A stretch of DNA of 64,000 bases from an uncultured Ruminococcus sp. (GTDB taxonomy: Bacteria > Bacillota > Clostridia > Oscillospirales > Acutalibacteraceae), in NCBI GenBank assembly GCA_902802795.1, contig CADCNI010000015.1, positions 1 through 64,000 on the forward strand, in the 5' to 3' direction. Positions 37,522-46,160 of the stretch are shown piece by piece (the first letter of the stretch is position 1; every line of letters begins with the position of its first letter). The notes below the pieces were generated by a model. The model saw nothing but the letters and a program-made list of their open reading frames with translations. It was not told where the DNA came from and ran no database searches. Made by a program: the position numbers and the translations under genes.

Positions 37522-40200
37522 TTATGCTTTTTTGCTGCCTGCCAGCATCTTGACAAGGCACTTTCTAATGATATCCACCGGAATAATGGCGAACGCCAGC
37601 AGAAGCACCACACACCACTGCTCAAAAGACAGCCCATAGCACTGGAATACTTCCCCGCCAAAATAGGTGAGCAACACCTGAATAGTGGAGATCAGCAGCA
37701 TGATTTTCAGGAAGTTCTTGTTGCGGGTAATACTGTCAAATAGGTTGATTTCATCCGTGCGGGCATTAAAGGCGTTGAACACCGCCGTGAAAATGAAGAA
37801 AGAAAAATAGCCCGTCAGATGATATTTCGACAATCCCGTCGGCATGGCATGCCATTCAAAGAACCAATTGCTGCCGATCAGAAGGAACACAAGGCTCACG
37901 ATGACGGTGTAAGCCGCGCCCACCAGAATGGACGACCACATGGAATCGCTGATGATGCTTTCGTCACGCTTTTTGGGCTTTTCACGCATAAAGCGTTTCA
38001 GAGCGGGTTCGCCTCCAAACGCCAGCGCCGCCAGCGTATCCATGACGAGGTTGACCCACAAAATCTGGGTGACCGAAAGCGGATTATCCATTTGCAGCAG
38101 CGGGCAGATAAAGGAAATCAGCACCGCGGAGATATTGATGGTGAGCTGGAAGACAATGAATTTGCGGATGCTGTTGAAAATCGTGCGTCCGTAGAGAATC
38201 GCCTTGTCGATGGAGAGGAAGTTGTCGTCGAGGATAACGATATCACCCGCTTCCTTGGCGACTTCCGTACCGCCGCCCATAGCGAATCCGACGTCCGCCT
38301 TTTTGAGCGCGGGGGAGTCGTTCACGCCGTCACCCGTCATGCCGACCACGAGGTTTCTTTCCTGCGCAATGCGCACGAGACGGCTCTTGTCGGAGGGAAG
38401 CGCGCGCGCAATCACGCGAATCTTGCGCAGCACCTTGCGGATTTCCTTGTCAGACATACCCGCGAGTTCATCCGACGTAAACACCAGATCGGTGTCCTTT
38501 TTGAGAATGCCCGCGTCCTTGGCAATAGCCACGGCTGTTTCCTTGCGGTCGCCCGTGATCATAACCACCTGGACGCCCGCGCGCTTGACTTCGCGAATGG
38601 CTTGGATGGACTCGGGACGCACTTCGTCACGGATGCCGACGAAACCGACCAGCGTCCATGCATCTTCCGGCAGGTTGCCGTCGCTGATGACGCTCTCGGA
38701 GGTGGCAAAGGCCAGCACACGAATGGCACGCACCGCCAGCTCATCCATCTTCGCGTCGATCTCAGCGGCGTTGGTCAGGGGTTTTCTATTGCCGTCCTGA
38801 TCGTAATAATATTTGCACTTTTTCAGCATCTTCTCAGGAGCACCTTTGATAAGGGTGATATTGTAATCGCCCTTGACGGTAGACGCGGAATATTTGTTGG
38901 TGCTGTTAAAAGGAATGGAACTGACCTTGGGCGCGTTGAAAGTCTTGTCGGTGTCCACCGCAAAGCCCAGCACGGCACGTTCGGTGGCGTTGCCGCCCAC
39001 GATTTTCAGATGTTCGCCCTCGCCGGAAATCACGGAATCGGTGTTGTTCTTGATGCTCAGGGTAATGAGATTGCCCAATTCGCCGGGAATCTCGGTGATG
39101 CCTTTGTACTCCTTCAGATTGCCGTCGATAAAGGTGACGACCTCCAGCTTGCCCTTGGTGATGGTACCGGTCTTGTCGCTGAACAGGATGTTCAGGCTGC
39201 CCGCTGTCTCGATACCTACGATCTTGCGCACCAGAACATTGTCCTTGAGCATTTTACCCATGTTCATGGCAGACACCAGCGCCACCATCAGAGGAAGTCC
39301 CTCAGGAACCGCCATAACGATAATGATAACAGCAAACATCAGCGCGTTGACAGCGTCATGAATGACATTACCGTAATTGGAAAAGTACGCTGTGATCTCC
39401 GCCCCGTTGAAATGATTCTGCACAAAGAAGCGCTGAAACAGGTACGCCACCGCAATGAGTCCGCCGCCGATGTAACCGAATTTGCTGATGCCGTCGGCTA
39501 ACTTGGAGAGCTTGACCTGCAAGGGGGACTGTCTGTCGTCGTCCGCCTGCAATTCGCTGGCAATCTTGCCGTAGACGGAATTGTCACCCACGACGGTGAC
39601 TTCCATGACGCCGTTGCCAGAACATACCACCGCGCCGCGGAATACCTTGTACTCGTTGAGAAAGTCCATCGGCTCGTCGGGTTCCACATAGTCATCGGGA
39701 ACCGCAACCTTGCGCGCCTCTTTGCTCTCGCCGTTGAGCACCGACTGATCGACTTTCAGATCGCCGTCGATCATCAGACCGTCAGCGGGGATTTTATCAC
39801 CCGACTGAAGCAGCACGCAGTCGCCCACCACCAAGTCGTTGATCGCCACCTCGACGATCTCGCCGTTGCGGTAGACCTTGCACATAATGCGGGAAGCCTC
39901 TTCCTGCAATTTCTGGAACGCGTTCTCGTTGTTGTACTCGGAATAGGTGGAAACGAGCGTCGCGATCAATATGGCGGCGGCAATACCGATCGGCTCATAA
40001 AACTTCACCTCTTCGGGATTGAGAATCGCCAGCACCACATTGACGATCAGGGCAAAGCAGAGAATCCGGATCATGGGGTCGCCAAAATTGCCCCACAGCT
40101 TTTGCCAGAATGTTTCGCCCTTTTGTTCGGTCATGCTGTTGTCGCCGTATTTTTCTTTGGATGCGGCAACTTCAGCATCTGTCAAACCGAGTTTTTTCAT
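37522..40200 (-). CDS. P-type Ca2+-transporting ATPase (PMCA-like)
   Basis: 892 residues from ATG 40200 (AGGAGG nine bases upstream; the longer frame starts inside the leader). A cation P-ATPase of type II: N-terminal LGLTDAEVAASKEKYGDNSM, actuator motif LNGESKEARK (the usual TGES reads NGES), helix M4 AVPEGLPLMVALVSAMNMGK, phosphorylation site SDKTGTITKGK, KGAPEKMLKKC nucleotide-binding region, and hinge MTGDGVNDSPALKKADVGFA. Ten membrane spans are expected. The PEGL motif and C-terminal cation-transporter domain indicate Ca2+ export. It is monocistronic with a long leader of about 125 bases. Confidence 0.94.
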   Translation of the reverse strand: MKKLGLTDAEVAASKEKYGDNSMTEQKGETFWQKLWGNFGDPMIRILCFALIVNVVLAILNPEEVKFYEPIGIAAAILIATLVSTYSEYNNENAFQKLQEEASRIMCKVYRNGEIVEVAINDLVVGDCVLLQSGDKIPADGLMIDGDLKVDQSVLNGESKEARKVAVPDDYVEPDEPMDFLNEYKVFRGAVVCSGNGVMEVTVVGDNSVYGKIASELQADDDRQSPLQVKLSKLADGISKFGYIGGGLIAVAYLFQRFFVQNHFNGAEITAYFSNYGNVIHDAVNALMFAVIIIVMAVPEGLPLMVALVSAMNMGKMLKDNVLVRKIVGIETAGSLNILFSDKTGTITKGKLEVVTFIDGNLKEYKGITEIPGELGNLITLSIKNNTDSVISGEGEHLKIVGGNATERAVLGFAVDTDKTFNAPKVSSIPFNSTNKYSASTVKGDYNITLIKGAPEKMLKKCKYYYDQDGNRKPLTNAAEIDAKMDELAVRAIRVLAFATSESVISDGNLPEDAWTLVGFVGIRDEVRPESIQAIREVKRAGVQVVMITGDRKETAVAIAKDAGILKKDTDLVFTSDELAGMSDKEIRKVLRKIRVIARALPSDKSRLVRIAQERNLVVGMTGDGVNDSPALKKADVGFAMGGGTEVAKEAGDIVILDDNFLSIDKAILYGRTIFNSIRKFIVFQLTINISAVLISFICPLLQMDNPLSVTQILWVNLVMDTLAALAFGGEPALKRFMREKPKKRDESIISDSMWSSILVGAAYTVIVSLVFLLIGSNWFFEWHAMPTGLSKYHLTGYFSFFIFTAVFNAFNARTDEINLFDSITRNKNFLKIMLLISTIQVLLTYFGGEVFQCYGLSFEQWCVVLLLAFAIIPVDIIRKCLVKMLAGSKKA

Positions 40201-40332
40201 CTGATAATACCTCCTGATGATACTTATATCTGAAATGCGTTTTGCCTTTTTTTCATCCATCGTTCCGACAACCAATTTATTATCGGTTCATATGAACTCG
40301 AAATACAGACATTTGACATTCAGCTTGTTACC

Positions 40333-40361
40333 ATTATAATACTGCTATCGCGTTTTGTCAA
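40333..40361 (-). promoter_or_regulatory. sigma-A promoter of the P-type ATPase
   Basis: On the minus strand: consensus TTGACA (40361-40356), 17-base spacer, consensus TATAAT (40338-40333). Confidence 0.88.
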
Positions 40362-40416
40362 TAGGCATTTACAAATATTTGTCGTTTTTTACCTTCACTC
40401 TCCACTAACCGCTCCC

Positions 40417-40905
40417 TCAATAACCTAAAATACCCGCGGCGGATTCGTCATTGTCAATCCAGCTCTGCACCTCCACCACGCGGAACGCGTCCTTGCTGTC
40501 GCGGATGTACACCCGCTCTATGCCCGCATTGATGATCATGCGCTTGCACATGGAGCAGCAATTGGCGTTCTCCACATACGCACCCGTCACCGCGTCCACT
40601 CCCACCAGAAAGAGCGAGCTGCCGATCATCTCATTGCGGGACGCGCTGATGATGGCATTCTGCTCCGCGTGAACGCTGCGGCACAGCTCGTACCGCTCGC
40701 CGCGGGGAATCTGCAATTCCTCGCGGATGCACCGCCCCATATCGGTACAGTTTTTCCGTCCGCGCGGCGCACCGACATACCCCGTGGAAATCACCTCGTC
40801 GTTTTTGACGATCACCGCGCCGAACCGCCGCCGCAGGCAGGTGCCGCGCTGCGACACCATTTCCGCCAAGTCAAGGTAATAATTGATTTTGTCCCGTCTT
40901 TCCAT
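40417..40905 (-). CDS. dCMP deaminase-family protein
   Basis: A 162-residue zinc-dependent deaminase. The catalytic HAEQN (His, Glu) lies near residue 79, and the zinc cysteines are in ENANCCSMCKRM near 117. The N-terminal TCLRRRFGAVIVKNDEVIST and the GAPRGRKNCTDMGRCIREEL loop are those of bacterial dCMP/ComEB deaminases, which make dUMP for thymidylate synthesis or act in competence loci. The C-terminus extends about 20 residues. An AGGAGG site precedes the ATG. The next gene upstream is 17 bases away, suggesting co-transcription. Confidence 0.92.
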   Translation of the reverse strand: MERRDKINYYLDLAEMVSQRGTCLRRRFGAVIVKNDEVISTGYVGAPRGRKNCTDMGRCIREELQIPRGERYELCRSVHAEQNAIISASRNEMIGSSLFLVGVDAVTGAYVENANCCSMCKRMIINAGIERVYIRDSKDAFRVVEVQSWIDNDESAAGILGY

Positions 40906-40922
40906 TCCGCATTCCTCCTGTT

Positions 40923-41258
40923 TTACAGTATTATGTCCACGTTCCGCGTATGGAACGTAATTGCTTTCACATCATCGCCGCCGTCTATGAACAATTCCAC
41001 GAATTCCCCCGCCCCGTCTTCTCTGTCACGGCTTTTAAAGGAAATAATCTGTCCGTCCTTCACGACCTCGGATTTCAAATCGTCGCAATCCTGTAACAGA
41101 AGCGTTATATCTTTTGATTCGTCATCACCTTCACGATAATCCGTCTGTCGCCACGCGCACAGATCAATGCACAGCGTAACGTCTCCGTCTTGTTCACGCA
41201 CACTTTTTACCAAGCTGTCGTGAAAATCATATTGCCTCAATAATTCTTTTACACGCAA
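40923..41258 (-). CDS. uncharacterised 111-residue protein
   Basis: It starts at TTG 41258, seven bases after AGGAGG. The sequence is acidic and mostly beta (FHDSLVKSVREQDGDVTLCI, FVELFIDGGDDVKAITFHTR). The LLRQYDFHDSLV opening resembles DUF-type immunity or small binding proteins that begin with a short helix and HDS motif. No catalytic residues can be assigned. It is probably co-transcribed with the deaminase gene 17 bases downstream. Function unknown. Confidence 0.7.
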   Translation of the reverse strand: MRVKELLRQYDFHDSLVKSVREQDGDVTLCIDLCAWRQTDYREGDDESKDITLLLQDCDDLKSEVVKDGQIISFKSRDREDGAGEFVELFIDGGDDVKAITFHTRNVDIIL

Positions 41259-41388
41259 GTATATACCTCCTACGTATTTTTATAGCAGCCGTTAGCTTCT
41301 AACGGATAACAGCTAACGTCGAATCGTGTCGAAATCGCTCGTTTTCCCCTATTTTCCATAGAATCCCAAAAAATGTTGACAGTATGTT

Positions 41389-41400
41389 TGCAAATTTGCA
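41389..41400. promoter_or_regulatory. palindrome TGCAAATTTGCA upstream of the HPr-like gene promoter
   Basis: A perfect 12-base palindrome ending two bases before the -35 box. It closely resembles the core ATGCAAAATTTGCAT at the MarR-citrate synthase operator. Confidence 0.45.
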
Positions 41401-41402
41401 CA

Positions 41403-41431
41403 TTGACAAAAGATTAACAAGGTTCTATAAT
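41403..41431 (+). promoter_or_regulatory. sigma-A promoter of the HPr-like gene
   Basis: TTGACA (41403-41408), 17-base spacer, TATAAT (41426-41431). The leader to the start codon is about 130 bases. Confidence 0.88.
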
Positions 41432-41570
41432 GGTCACAGTTCAAGGGGAATCGCGCAAAAGCGGGATTTCACCACTCAGTCCCTGCGATCTCCCCTTGGC
41501 TTTGACATAGAATATGTCGGTGACATAGATTATGTTTTGCTTTTTTGTTTTTTGGAAGGGGAAATACAGT

Positions 41571-41804
41571 ATGATTAAAAAAAGCATTAAATTCACATCT
41601 GTCAATGAAATCAAGGATTTTGTCAACCTCACGATGACCCAGCCTTTTGATATCGACCTCATCGCAGGCCGCTATGTCGCGGACGCGAAGTCGATTCTGT
41701 CTGTTTTTGGTCTGGATCTCGGCAGTGAAGTAACTCTCGGCATCCACGCCACCGAAGAACAGGCGGCTGCCTATCTCGGCAAAATTGCGAAGTACCTCGC
41801 GTAA
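41571..41804 (+). CDS. HPr-like protein lacking the phosphorylatable histidine
   Basis: A 77-residue HPr fold. ATG 41571 follows GGAAGGGG; the longer frame starts inside the leader. HPr normally has His15 in a GIHARPA motif near the N-terminus. Here the equivalent region reads KFTSVNEIKDFVNLTMTQ, with no His, so it cannot carry a PTS phosphate. The Ser46-like helix is recognisable (ADAKSILSVFGLDLGSEVTL). Such proteins are common in Clostridia and are thought to be regulatory or structural, comparable to Crh. It is monocistronic with a consensus promoter. Confidence 0.85.
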   Translation: MIKKSIKFTSVNEIKDFVNLTMTQPFDIDLIAGRYVADAKSILSVFGLDLGSEVTLGIHATEEQAAAYLGKIAKYLA

Positions 41805-41828
41805 TACTATCCGTTCTTTTGTTGGACG

Positions 41829-41876
41829 GCACTGACTCGGTGCAGGGATTATCCCATTGCACCGGGTCTTTTTATT
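41829..41876 (+). terminator. terminator of the HPr-like gene
   Basis: GAC(T)CGGTGCA pairs with TGCACCG(G)GTC, followed by TTTTTATT. Its end overlaps the stop of the convergent phosphatase gene. Confidence 0.8.
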
Positions 41877-42591
41877 ACATATCCTTCAAAGGCTCGTCGG
41901 AATCTTCGCTGCTCTCCGCATCCAGCACCATATATTCTGCCTCGCGGAAATCATCGCCTGCCTCGTCGTCCTCTTCCTTGGGCAGCGGAAGCGTCTGATA
42001 CACCTCCACCTTGCGTGCGGATGTCCAGAGCTGGGGATGAACCCGAACCGAATAGCCGCAGCCGGGGTCCATTCCCCATTCCGACATACCGGCTTCAGGC
42101 AGTCCGTACTGCGCCAGTATCGTCATGATGGTACCGCCGTGCGCTACAACGACCGCCGAGGGGATGCCGGTTTTCATCAGCGCTTCTACGATACGCTCAA
42201 AAGCCTGACAAACGCGCCTCCCGAAATCCACACCGGATTCACCGCTGGGAGGCGCTGCCGTGCCATTGGAAGCAAGCCAACCCGCAAATTCCTTGCTGTC
42301 CTTTAAATCATCCGCCGTCAGCCCTTCAAATTCCCCGAAATCACATTCGCGGAAGGCGTCGATCTCGATGGGCTTTGCATTGGGGTAGATCAATGACAGC
42401 GTTTGGGTACAGCGCCGCATAGGGCTGGTAAAATACGCGGCCGCACCCGGATATACATAGTTTGCATCCAAAAACCGAATACGCTCTATGCCGTAGTCAT
42501 TGAGCGGAATGTCTTTGCTACCGATATATTGTCCATGCAAATTTCCGTCAGTAATACCATGTCTGATTAAGTGAATTTGGTAAGTTTTCAT
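41875..42591 (-). CDS. histidine phosphatase family protein
   Basis: About 238 residues from ATG 42591, with TGGAGGC upstream. Phosphoglycerate-mutase-like fold: IHLIRHGITDGNLHGQYIGS holds the catalytic His in the RHG motif, then SPMRRCTQTLSLI, FREC-DFGEFEGLTADDL and VVAHGGTIMTIL with the second catalytic His. This matches alpha-ribazole phosphatase/YhfR-type phosphatases. The 45-residue C-terminal extension is acidic (EEDDEAGDDFREAEY). The substrate cannot be told from sequence; no cobalamin genes are nearby. Confidence 0.9.
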   Translation of the reverse strand: MKTYQIHLIRHGITDGNLHGQYIGSKDIPLNDYGIERIRFLDANYVYPGAAAYFTSPMRRCTQTLSLIYPNAKPIEIDAFRECDFGEFEGLTADDLKDSKEFAGWLASNGTAAPPSGESGVDFGRRVCQAFERIVEALMKTGIPSAVVVAHGGTIMTILAQYGLPEAGMSEWGMDPGCGYSVRVHPQLWTSARKVEVYQTLPLPKEEDDEAGDDFREAEYMVLDAESSEDSDEPLKDM

Positions 42592-42776
42592 AAAACTGCC
42601 TCCAAATGACAAATTGTTATCAATAACACTTGAAATGACAACGAGTTTATGCTATTATAAATGTTATTCGGGTGAAAATACTCCCAACTCTTTCCGTTGT
42701 TTCTATTATAACTTTTCCATTGAATATTATCAAGTGTTTCTTATAGATATTCAACCATATCGAGGTGAATTTTACA

Positions 42777-43475
42777 GTGAATGACAGCTTTCCGCGCATT
42801 ATTACGTTACTCCGCACGGAACGCGGACTGACACAAAAAAACGCGGCAGACGCTTTGGATATTTCGCAGGCGCTGCTCTCGCATTATGAGCGGGGAGCCA
42901 GAGAATGCGGATTGGACTTTTTGATTAAAATCGCAGATTTTTACGGTGTTTCCTGCGATTATCTTCTCGGCAGGACTTCCGACAGAAACGGTGCGCGACT
43001 CACAGTCAACGATATCCCTGAACCGGACGATGCCACCGACAATCTGATGAAAGGTTCCACCCTCCCTATTCTCAACAAAAAGCTGATTGCCAATTCACTC
43101 AACATCATTTTTGATCTGCTGCAAAAGGTCGATTGTCAGGATTTGACCCATCAGGTTTCCCTTTATCAGATGATTTCGGTTTACAAAATGTTCCGTCTGC
43201 TTTATGCGGCCAATGCGGAAAATACTGCGAGTTTCTTCTCCGTCTCGGAAAACTGCTGCCAGGGCTTTTCCGACGCGTCCCTCAATATCATCGAAGCCAA
43301 CATTCGATCCATTACTAGCGGAAAACCTGTTGAAGGTATGACGCCGCTCGAAAATAAAGAGGCCCTGCGTATCTCCTTTGAGGCACTGAACAGCACTTAT
43401 CCCCTTTTTGCTTCCTCCCTCATGAATCTGATTCGCAGCGCCGAAAAGGCAATGGATTTTTCCTCTGCCAAATAA
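42777..43475 (+). CDS. XRE-family HTH regulator with helical C-terminal domain
   Basis: About 232 residues from GTG 42777; GAGGTG (42762-42767) acts as the ribosome site and an in-frame GTG at 42765 lies inside it. The helix-turn-helix covers residues about 8-65 (ITLLRTERGLTQKNAADALD, YERGARECGLDFLIKIADFY, GVSCDYLLGRTSD). The remaining 160 residues are helical with no recognised ligand domain. A divergent histidine phosphatase gene starts about 190 bases away. Confidence 0.86.
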   Translation: MNDSFPRIITLLRTERGLTQKNAADALDISQALLSHYERGARECGLDFLIKIADFYGVSCDYLLGRTSDRNGARLTVNDIPEPDDATDNLMKGSTLPILNKKLIANSLNIIFDLLQKVDCQDLTHQVSLYQMISVYKMFRLLYAANAENTASFFSVSENCCQGFSDASLNIIEANIRSITSGKPVEGMTPLENKEALRISFEALNSTYPLFASSLMNLIRSAEKAMDFSSAK

Positions 43476-43479
43476 TCTA

Positions 43480-43515
43480 CAGCAGGCTGGCCGTTTTCGG
43501 CTGTCTGCTGTTTTC
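43480..43515 (+). terminator. terminator of the XRE gene
   Basis: ACAGCAG-GC pairs with GC(TGT)CTGCTGT around GGCCGTTTTC-type sequence, followed by TTTTC. Confidence 0.6.
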
Positions 43516-43526
43516 ATTCCCCATTC

Positions 43527-43570
43527 AAAAAACAGCCATGCGGTTATCATTCACCACATGGCTGTTTTCA
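43527..43570 (-). terminator. terminator of the glycogen operon
   Basis: AAAACAGCCATG pairs with CATGGCTGTTTT. On the minus strand it is followed by TTTTTTGAATGG. Confidence 0.85.
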
Positions 43571-43577
43571 ATTTATC

Positions 43578-45008
43578 TTATTGCTCCGCCAGCAGTTCCT
43601 TATACACATTGAGGTATTGCTTGGCGCTCTTGTTCCACGAGTTGTCGCAATTCATATCGCGCTTGACGAGAATACGCCAGCCGTCGCGGTTGGCATATCC
43701 GCCCAGTGCGCGGTAAATAGCGTTAAGCAGATCGCCACCGTTGTAGGCCTGGAAAACAAAGCCGTTGCCGTAGCCGTCCGCGCTGTCAAATACTGTGTCA
43801 CGCAGCGCGCCGGTTTCACGCACAATCGGCACCGCGCCGTAACGCAGCGCAACAAGCTGTGCATTTCCGCCCGGTTCGCTTCGGGAGGGAACCAAGAAGA
43901 TATCGCTGGCGGCGTAGATTTTACGGGACAGTTCGGGAATAAACCCGAAGCAGGCAACGCATTTGTCTCTGTAACGCTCCTGCATCTCCTTGAAATATTC
44001 CTCATATTCCCAATCGCCTGAACCAAGAATGACAAACTGCACATCGCAGTTCTGAAGAAGCTGCTCCAGAATATCGCGCAGAATATCCACACCTTTGGCA
44101 GGTACCATGCTTGTAACCATGCCAATCATAGGTACGTCGCTCCGTTCCGGCAGATACAACCGTCTTTGCAACTCGCGCTTATTGATCGCCTTGCCGTTGA
44201 TAAACGAATCGTCGCCGTACTGCGCATAAAGCATGGAGTCGGTCTCGGGATTATAGCTTGCGACATCCAAGCCGTTGAGAATCCCCTGCACCTTCCAGAA
44301 ACGGTCGCGGATAATGGAATCCAGACCGCAGGCAAACCACGGATCACGCAATTCCTGTGCGTAGGTCGGACTGGTAGTGATGACCTTATGCGCGGTTTCG
44401 ATCGCGCCCTTCACCAGATTGATGCATCCGTCAAACTCCACCAAACCACGGCTCTCGGCGGGAATACCCAGCACTTCCTCAACCAGCTCCATACCGTATT
44501 TGCCCTGGTAATGCATATTGTGAATCGTGAAAACCGTCTTGATTCCGTAATACCACTCCATCTTGGAATAAAAGAGATCATGATAGACAGGCACCAGCGC
44601 CGTCTGCCAGTCATTGGCATGAACGATGTCGGGTTTATAATCAATATACGGAAGCATTTCAAGGACGGCACGCGAGAAGAACGCAAATCTCTCGGCATCA
44701 TCGTAGTGACCGTAAAAGCCCTTGCGCTTGAAATAATACTGGTTGTCGATGAAGTAATAGGTAATGCCTCTGTAACGGCATTCAAAAACGCCGCAGTATT
44801 GCCGTCTCCACGCCACCGGCACGGAAAGACTGATGATAAACCTCATATTGTCCCGCAATTCCTGGGGAATCGCCTCATAGAGAGGCATGACTACGCGGCA
44901 AGTAACCAGTCGCTGACGCAGCGCGTAAGGGAGACTCGCGGAAACTTCGGCTAGCTGCCCTGACGACGCAAAGGGAACTGCCTCGCTTGTAACATACAAA
45001 ACTTTCAT
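43578..45008 (-). CDS. glgA: GlgA paralogue 2 with altered ADP-glucose motif
   Basis: About 476 residues of GT5 glycogen-synthase type, last gene of the glgB-glgC-glgD-glgA2 operon. The N-terminal loop that reads KTGGLADV in GlgA1 and most glycogen synthases is SSGQLAEV here, losing the lysine that contacts ADP-glucose. HANDWQTALVP and the C-terminal RSEPGGNAQLVALRYGAVPI (retaining the Glu) are recognisable, though the latter also departs from FEPCGLTQL. It could be an inactive or regulatory subunit, or use another donor or primer. The start ATG 45008 has only a distant AGAAGG site. Confidence 0.88.
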   Translation of the reverse strand: MKVLYVTSEAVPFASSGQLAEVSASLPYALRQRLVTCRVVMPLYEAIPQELRDNMRFIISLSVPVAWRRQYCGVFECRYRGITYYFIDNQYYFKRKGFYGHYDDAERFAFFSRAVLEMLPYIDYKPDIVHANDWQTALVPVYHDLFYSKMEWYYGIKTVFTIHNMHYQGKYGMELVEEVLGIPAESRGLVEFDGCINLVKGAIETAHKVITTSPTYAQELRDPWFACGLDSIIRDRFWKVQGILNGLDVASYNPETDSMLYAQYGDDSFINGKAINKRELQRRLYLPERSDVPMIGMVTSMVPAKGVDILRDILEQLLQNCDVQFVILGSGDWEYEEYFKEMQERYRDKCVACFGFIPELSRKIYAASDIFLVPSRSEPGGNAQLVALRYGAVPIVRETGALRDTVFDSADGYGNGFVFQAYNGGDLLNAIYRALGGYANRDGWRILVKRDMNCDNSWNKSAKQYLNVYKELLAEQ

Positions 45009-45044
45009 ATTATCAATACCGTCCTTCTGAGTTGTTGGCAAAGA

Positions 45045-46160
45045 TTATACCTCACTGCCCTTCGCCACATACACGGGATAGGATTCTGTTCCAATCATGA
45101 CCTTGCCGTCATTGAACACAACATCCTTGTCGCTCACCAGATAGTTGAGCACCGTGTTGTCACCGATAACGGTATCCTGCATGATAATGCAGTTGGAGAG
45201 CTTTGCGCCCTTGCCGACATGAACGCCGCGAAACAGCACGCAGTTTTCCACTTCGCCTTCGATCACACAGCCGTCGGCAATGATGGAATTCTTAACCACT
45301 GATCCCAGACCGTACTTGGCGGGCATTTCGTCTCTGACCTTGGTGTAGATGGGACGCATGGGATTGAAGAGGTCTTTGAGAACATCAAGATTCATCAGAT
45401 CCATATTGACCTTAAAATAAGACTGCATAGAATCAAGCGCGCCCACATATCCTTCAAACTTATAGCCGTAGATCTTGTTTTCCAGTACGCCGCGCTGCAA
45501 AATATCCCGCACAAAATTGTTGCGGTTTCTGCTGACCGCCTCACTGATGACCTTTTGCAGGAAGCTCTTCTTCATGACATAAATGCCCATGCTCCAACTG
45601 CACTTTTCGCTCGGCTTGACGCCCGCCACGATATCCGTCACCTTGTCCTGTCCGTTCAGCTCAAGCACCACCGATTCCGTCAGGTCGGCAGGAATCATGC
45701 TGTGCTTGTAAACGATGGTGATGTCCGCGTTGGTATCAAGATGCGCGTCCAGCACCTTTTTATAATCGAGATTGCAGATCATGTCGCAGTCCGACAGAAT
45801 GACGTATTCCTCCTGGCAGTTTTCCAGGAAATTGGAAATACCGTCGAGGGCTTCGATACGGTTGTTATACATCTGGTTGCCGTTGCCGAAAGGAGGCAGG
45901 ATAAACAAGCCCTCTCTCTTTCTCGACAAATCCCACGCCTTACCGGAACCGAGGTGATCCATCAGCGACTGGTAGTTGCTCTTGGTAATCACGCCGACCT
46001 TGTTGACGCCCGAATTAACCATGTTGGACAGCGGGAAGTCGATCGTGCGGTATCTGCCGCCGAACGGCACCGAACCAAAAGTTCTGATATTGGTCACGCG
46101 GCTCAGTGAATCATCATGCATATTGGAAAAGATAATACCGACAACATTGTTTCCTCTCAT
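45045..46160 (-). CDS. glgD: GlgD, regulatory-type ADP-glucose pyrophosphorylase subunit
   Basis: A 371-residue partner of GlgC found in Firmicutes glycogen operons. The N-terminal catalytic loop is degenerate (IIFSNMHDDSLSRV in place of LAGGQGSRL), while the fold motifs FGGRYRTIDFPLSNMVNSGV and the C-terminal left-handed beta-helix repeats (ADGCVIEGEVENCVLFRGVH) remain. It raises GlgC activity in the GlgCD hetero-oligomer in Bacillus. Its start codon overlaps the glgC stop codon by one base (TAATG), which indicates translational coupling. Confidence 0.95.
   Translation of the reverse strand: MRGNNVVGIIFSNMHDDSLSRVTNIRTFGSVPFGGRYRTIDFPLSNMVNSGVNKVGVITKSNYQSLMDHLGSGKAWDLSRKREGLFILPPFGNGNQMYNNRIEALDGISNFLENCQEEYVILSDCDMICNLDYKKVLDAHLDTNADITIVYKHSMIPADLTESVVLELNGQDKVTDIVAGVKPSEKCSWSMGIYVMKKSFLQKVISEAVSRNRNNFVRDILQRGVLENKIYGYKFEGYVGALDSMQSYFKVNMDLMNLDVLKDLFNPMRPIYTKVRDEMPAKYGLGSVVKNSIIADGCVIEGEVENCVLFRGVHVGKGAKLSNCIIMQDTVIGDNTVLNYLVSDKDVVFNDGKVMIGTESYPVYVAKGSEV

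Noticed and set aside
37819-39501. 560-codon plus-strand ORF opposite the P-type ATPase
   Set aside because: Antisense shadow of a complete Ca-ATPase; it has no ribosome site and its composition is that of reverse-complement coding sequence.
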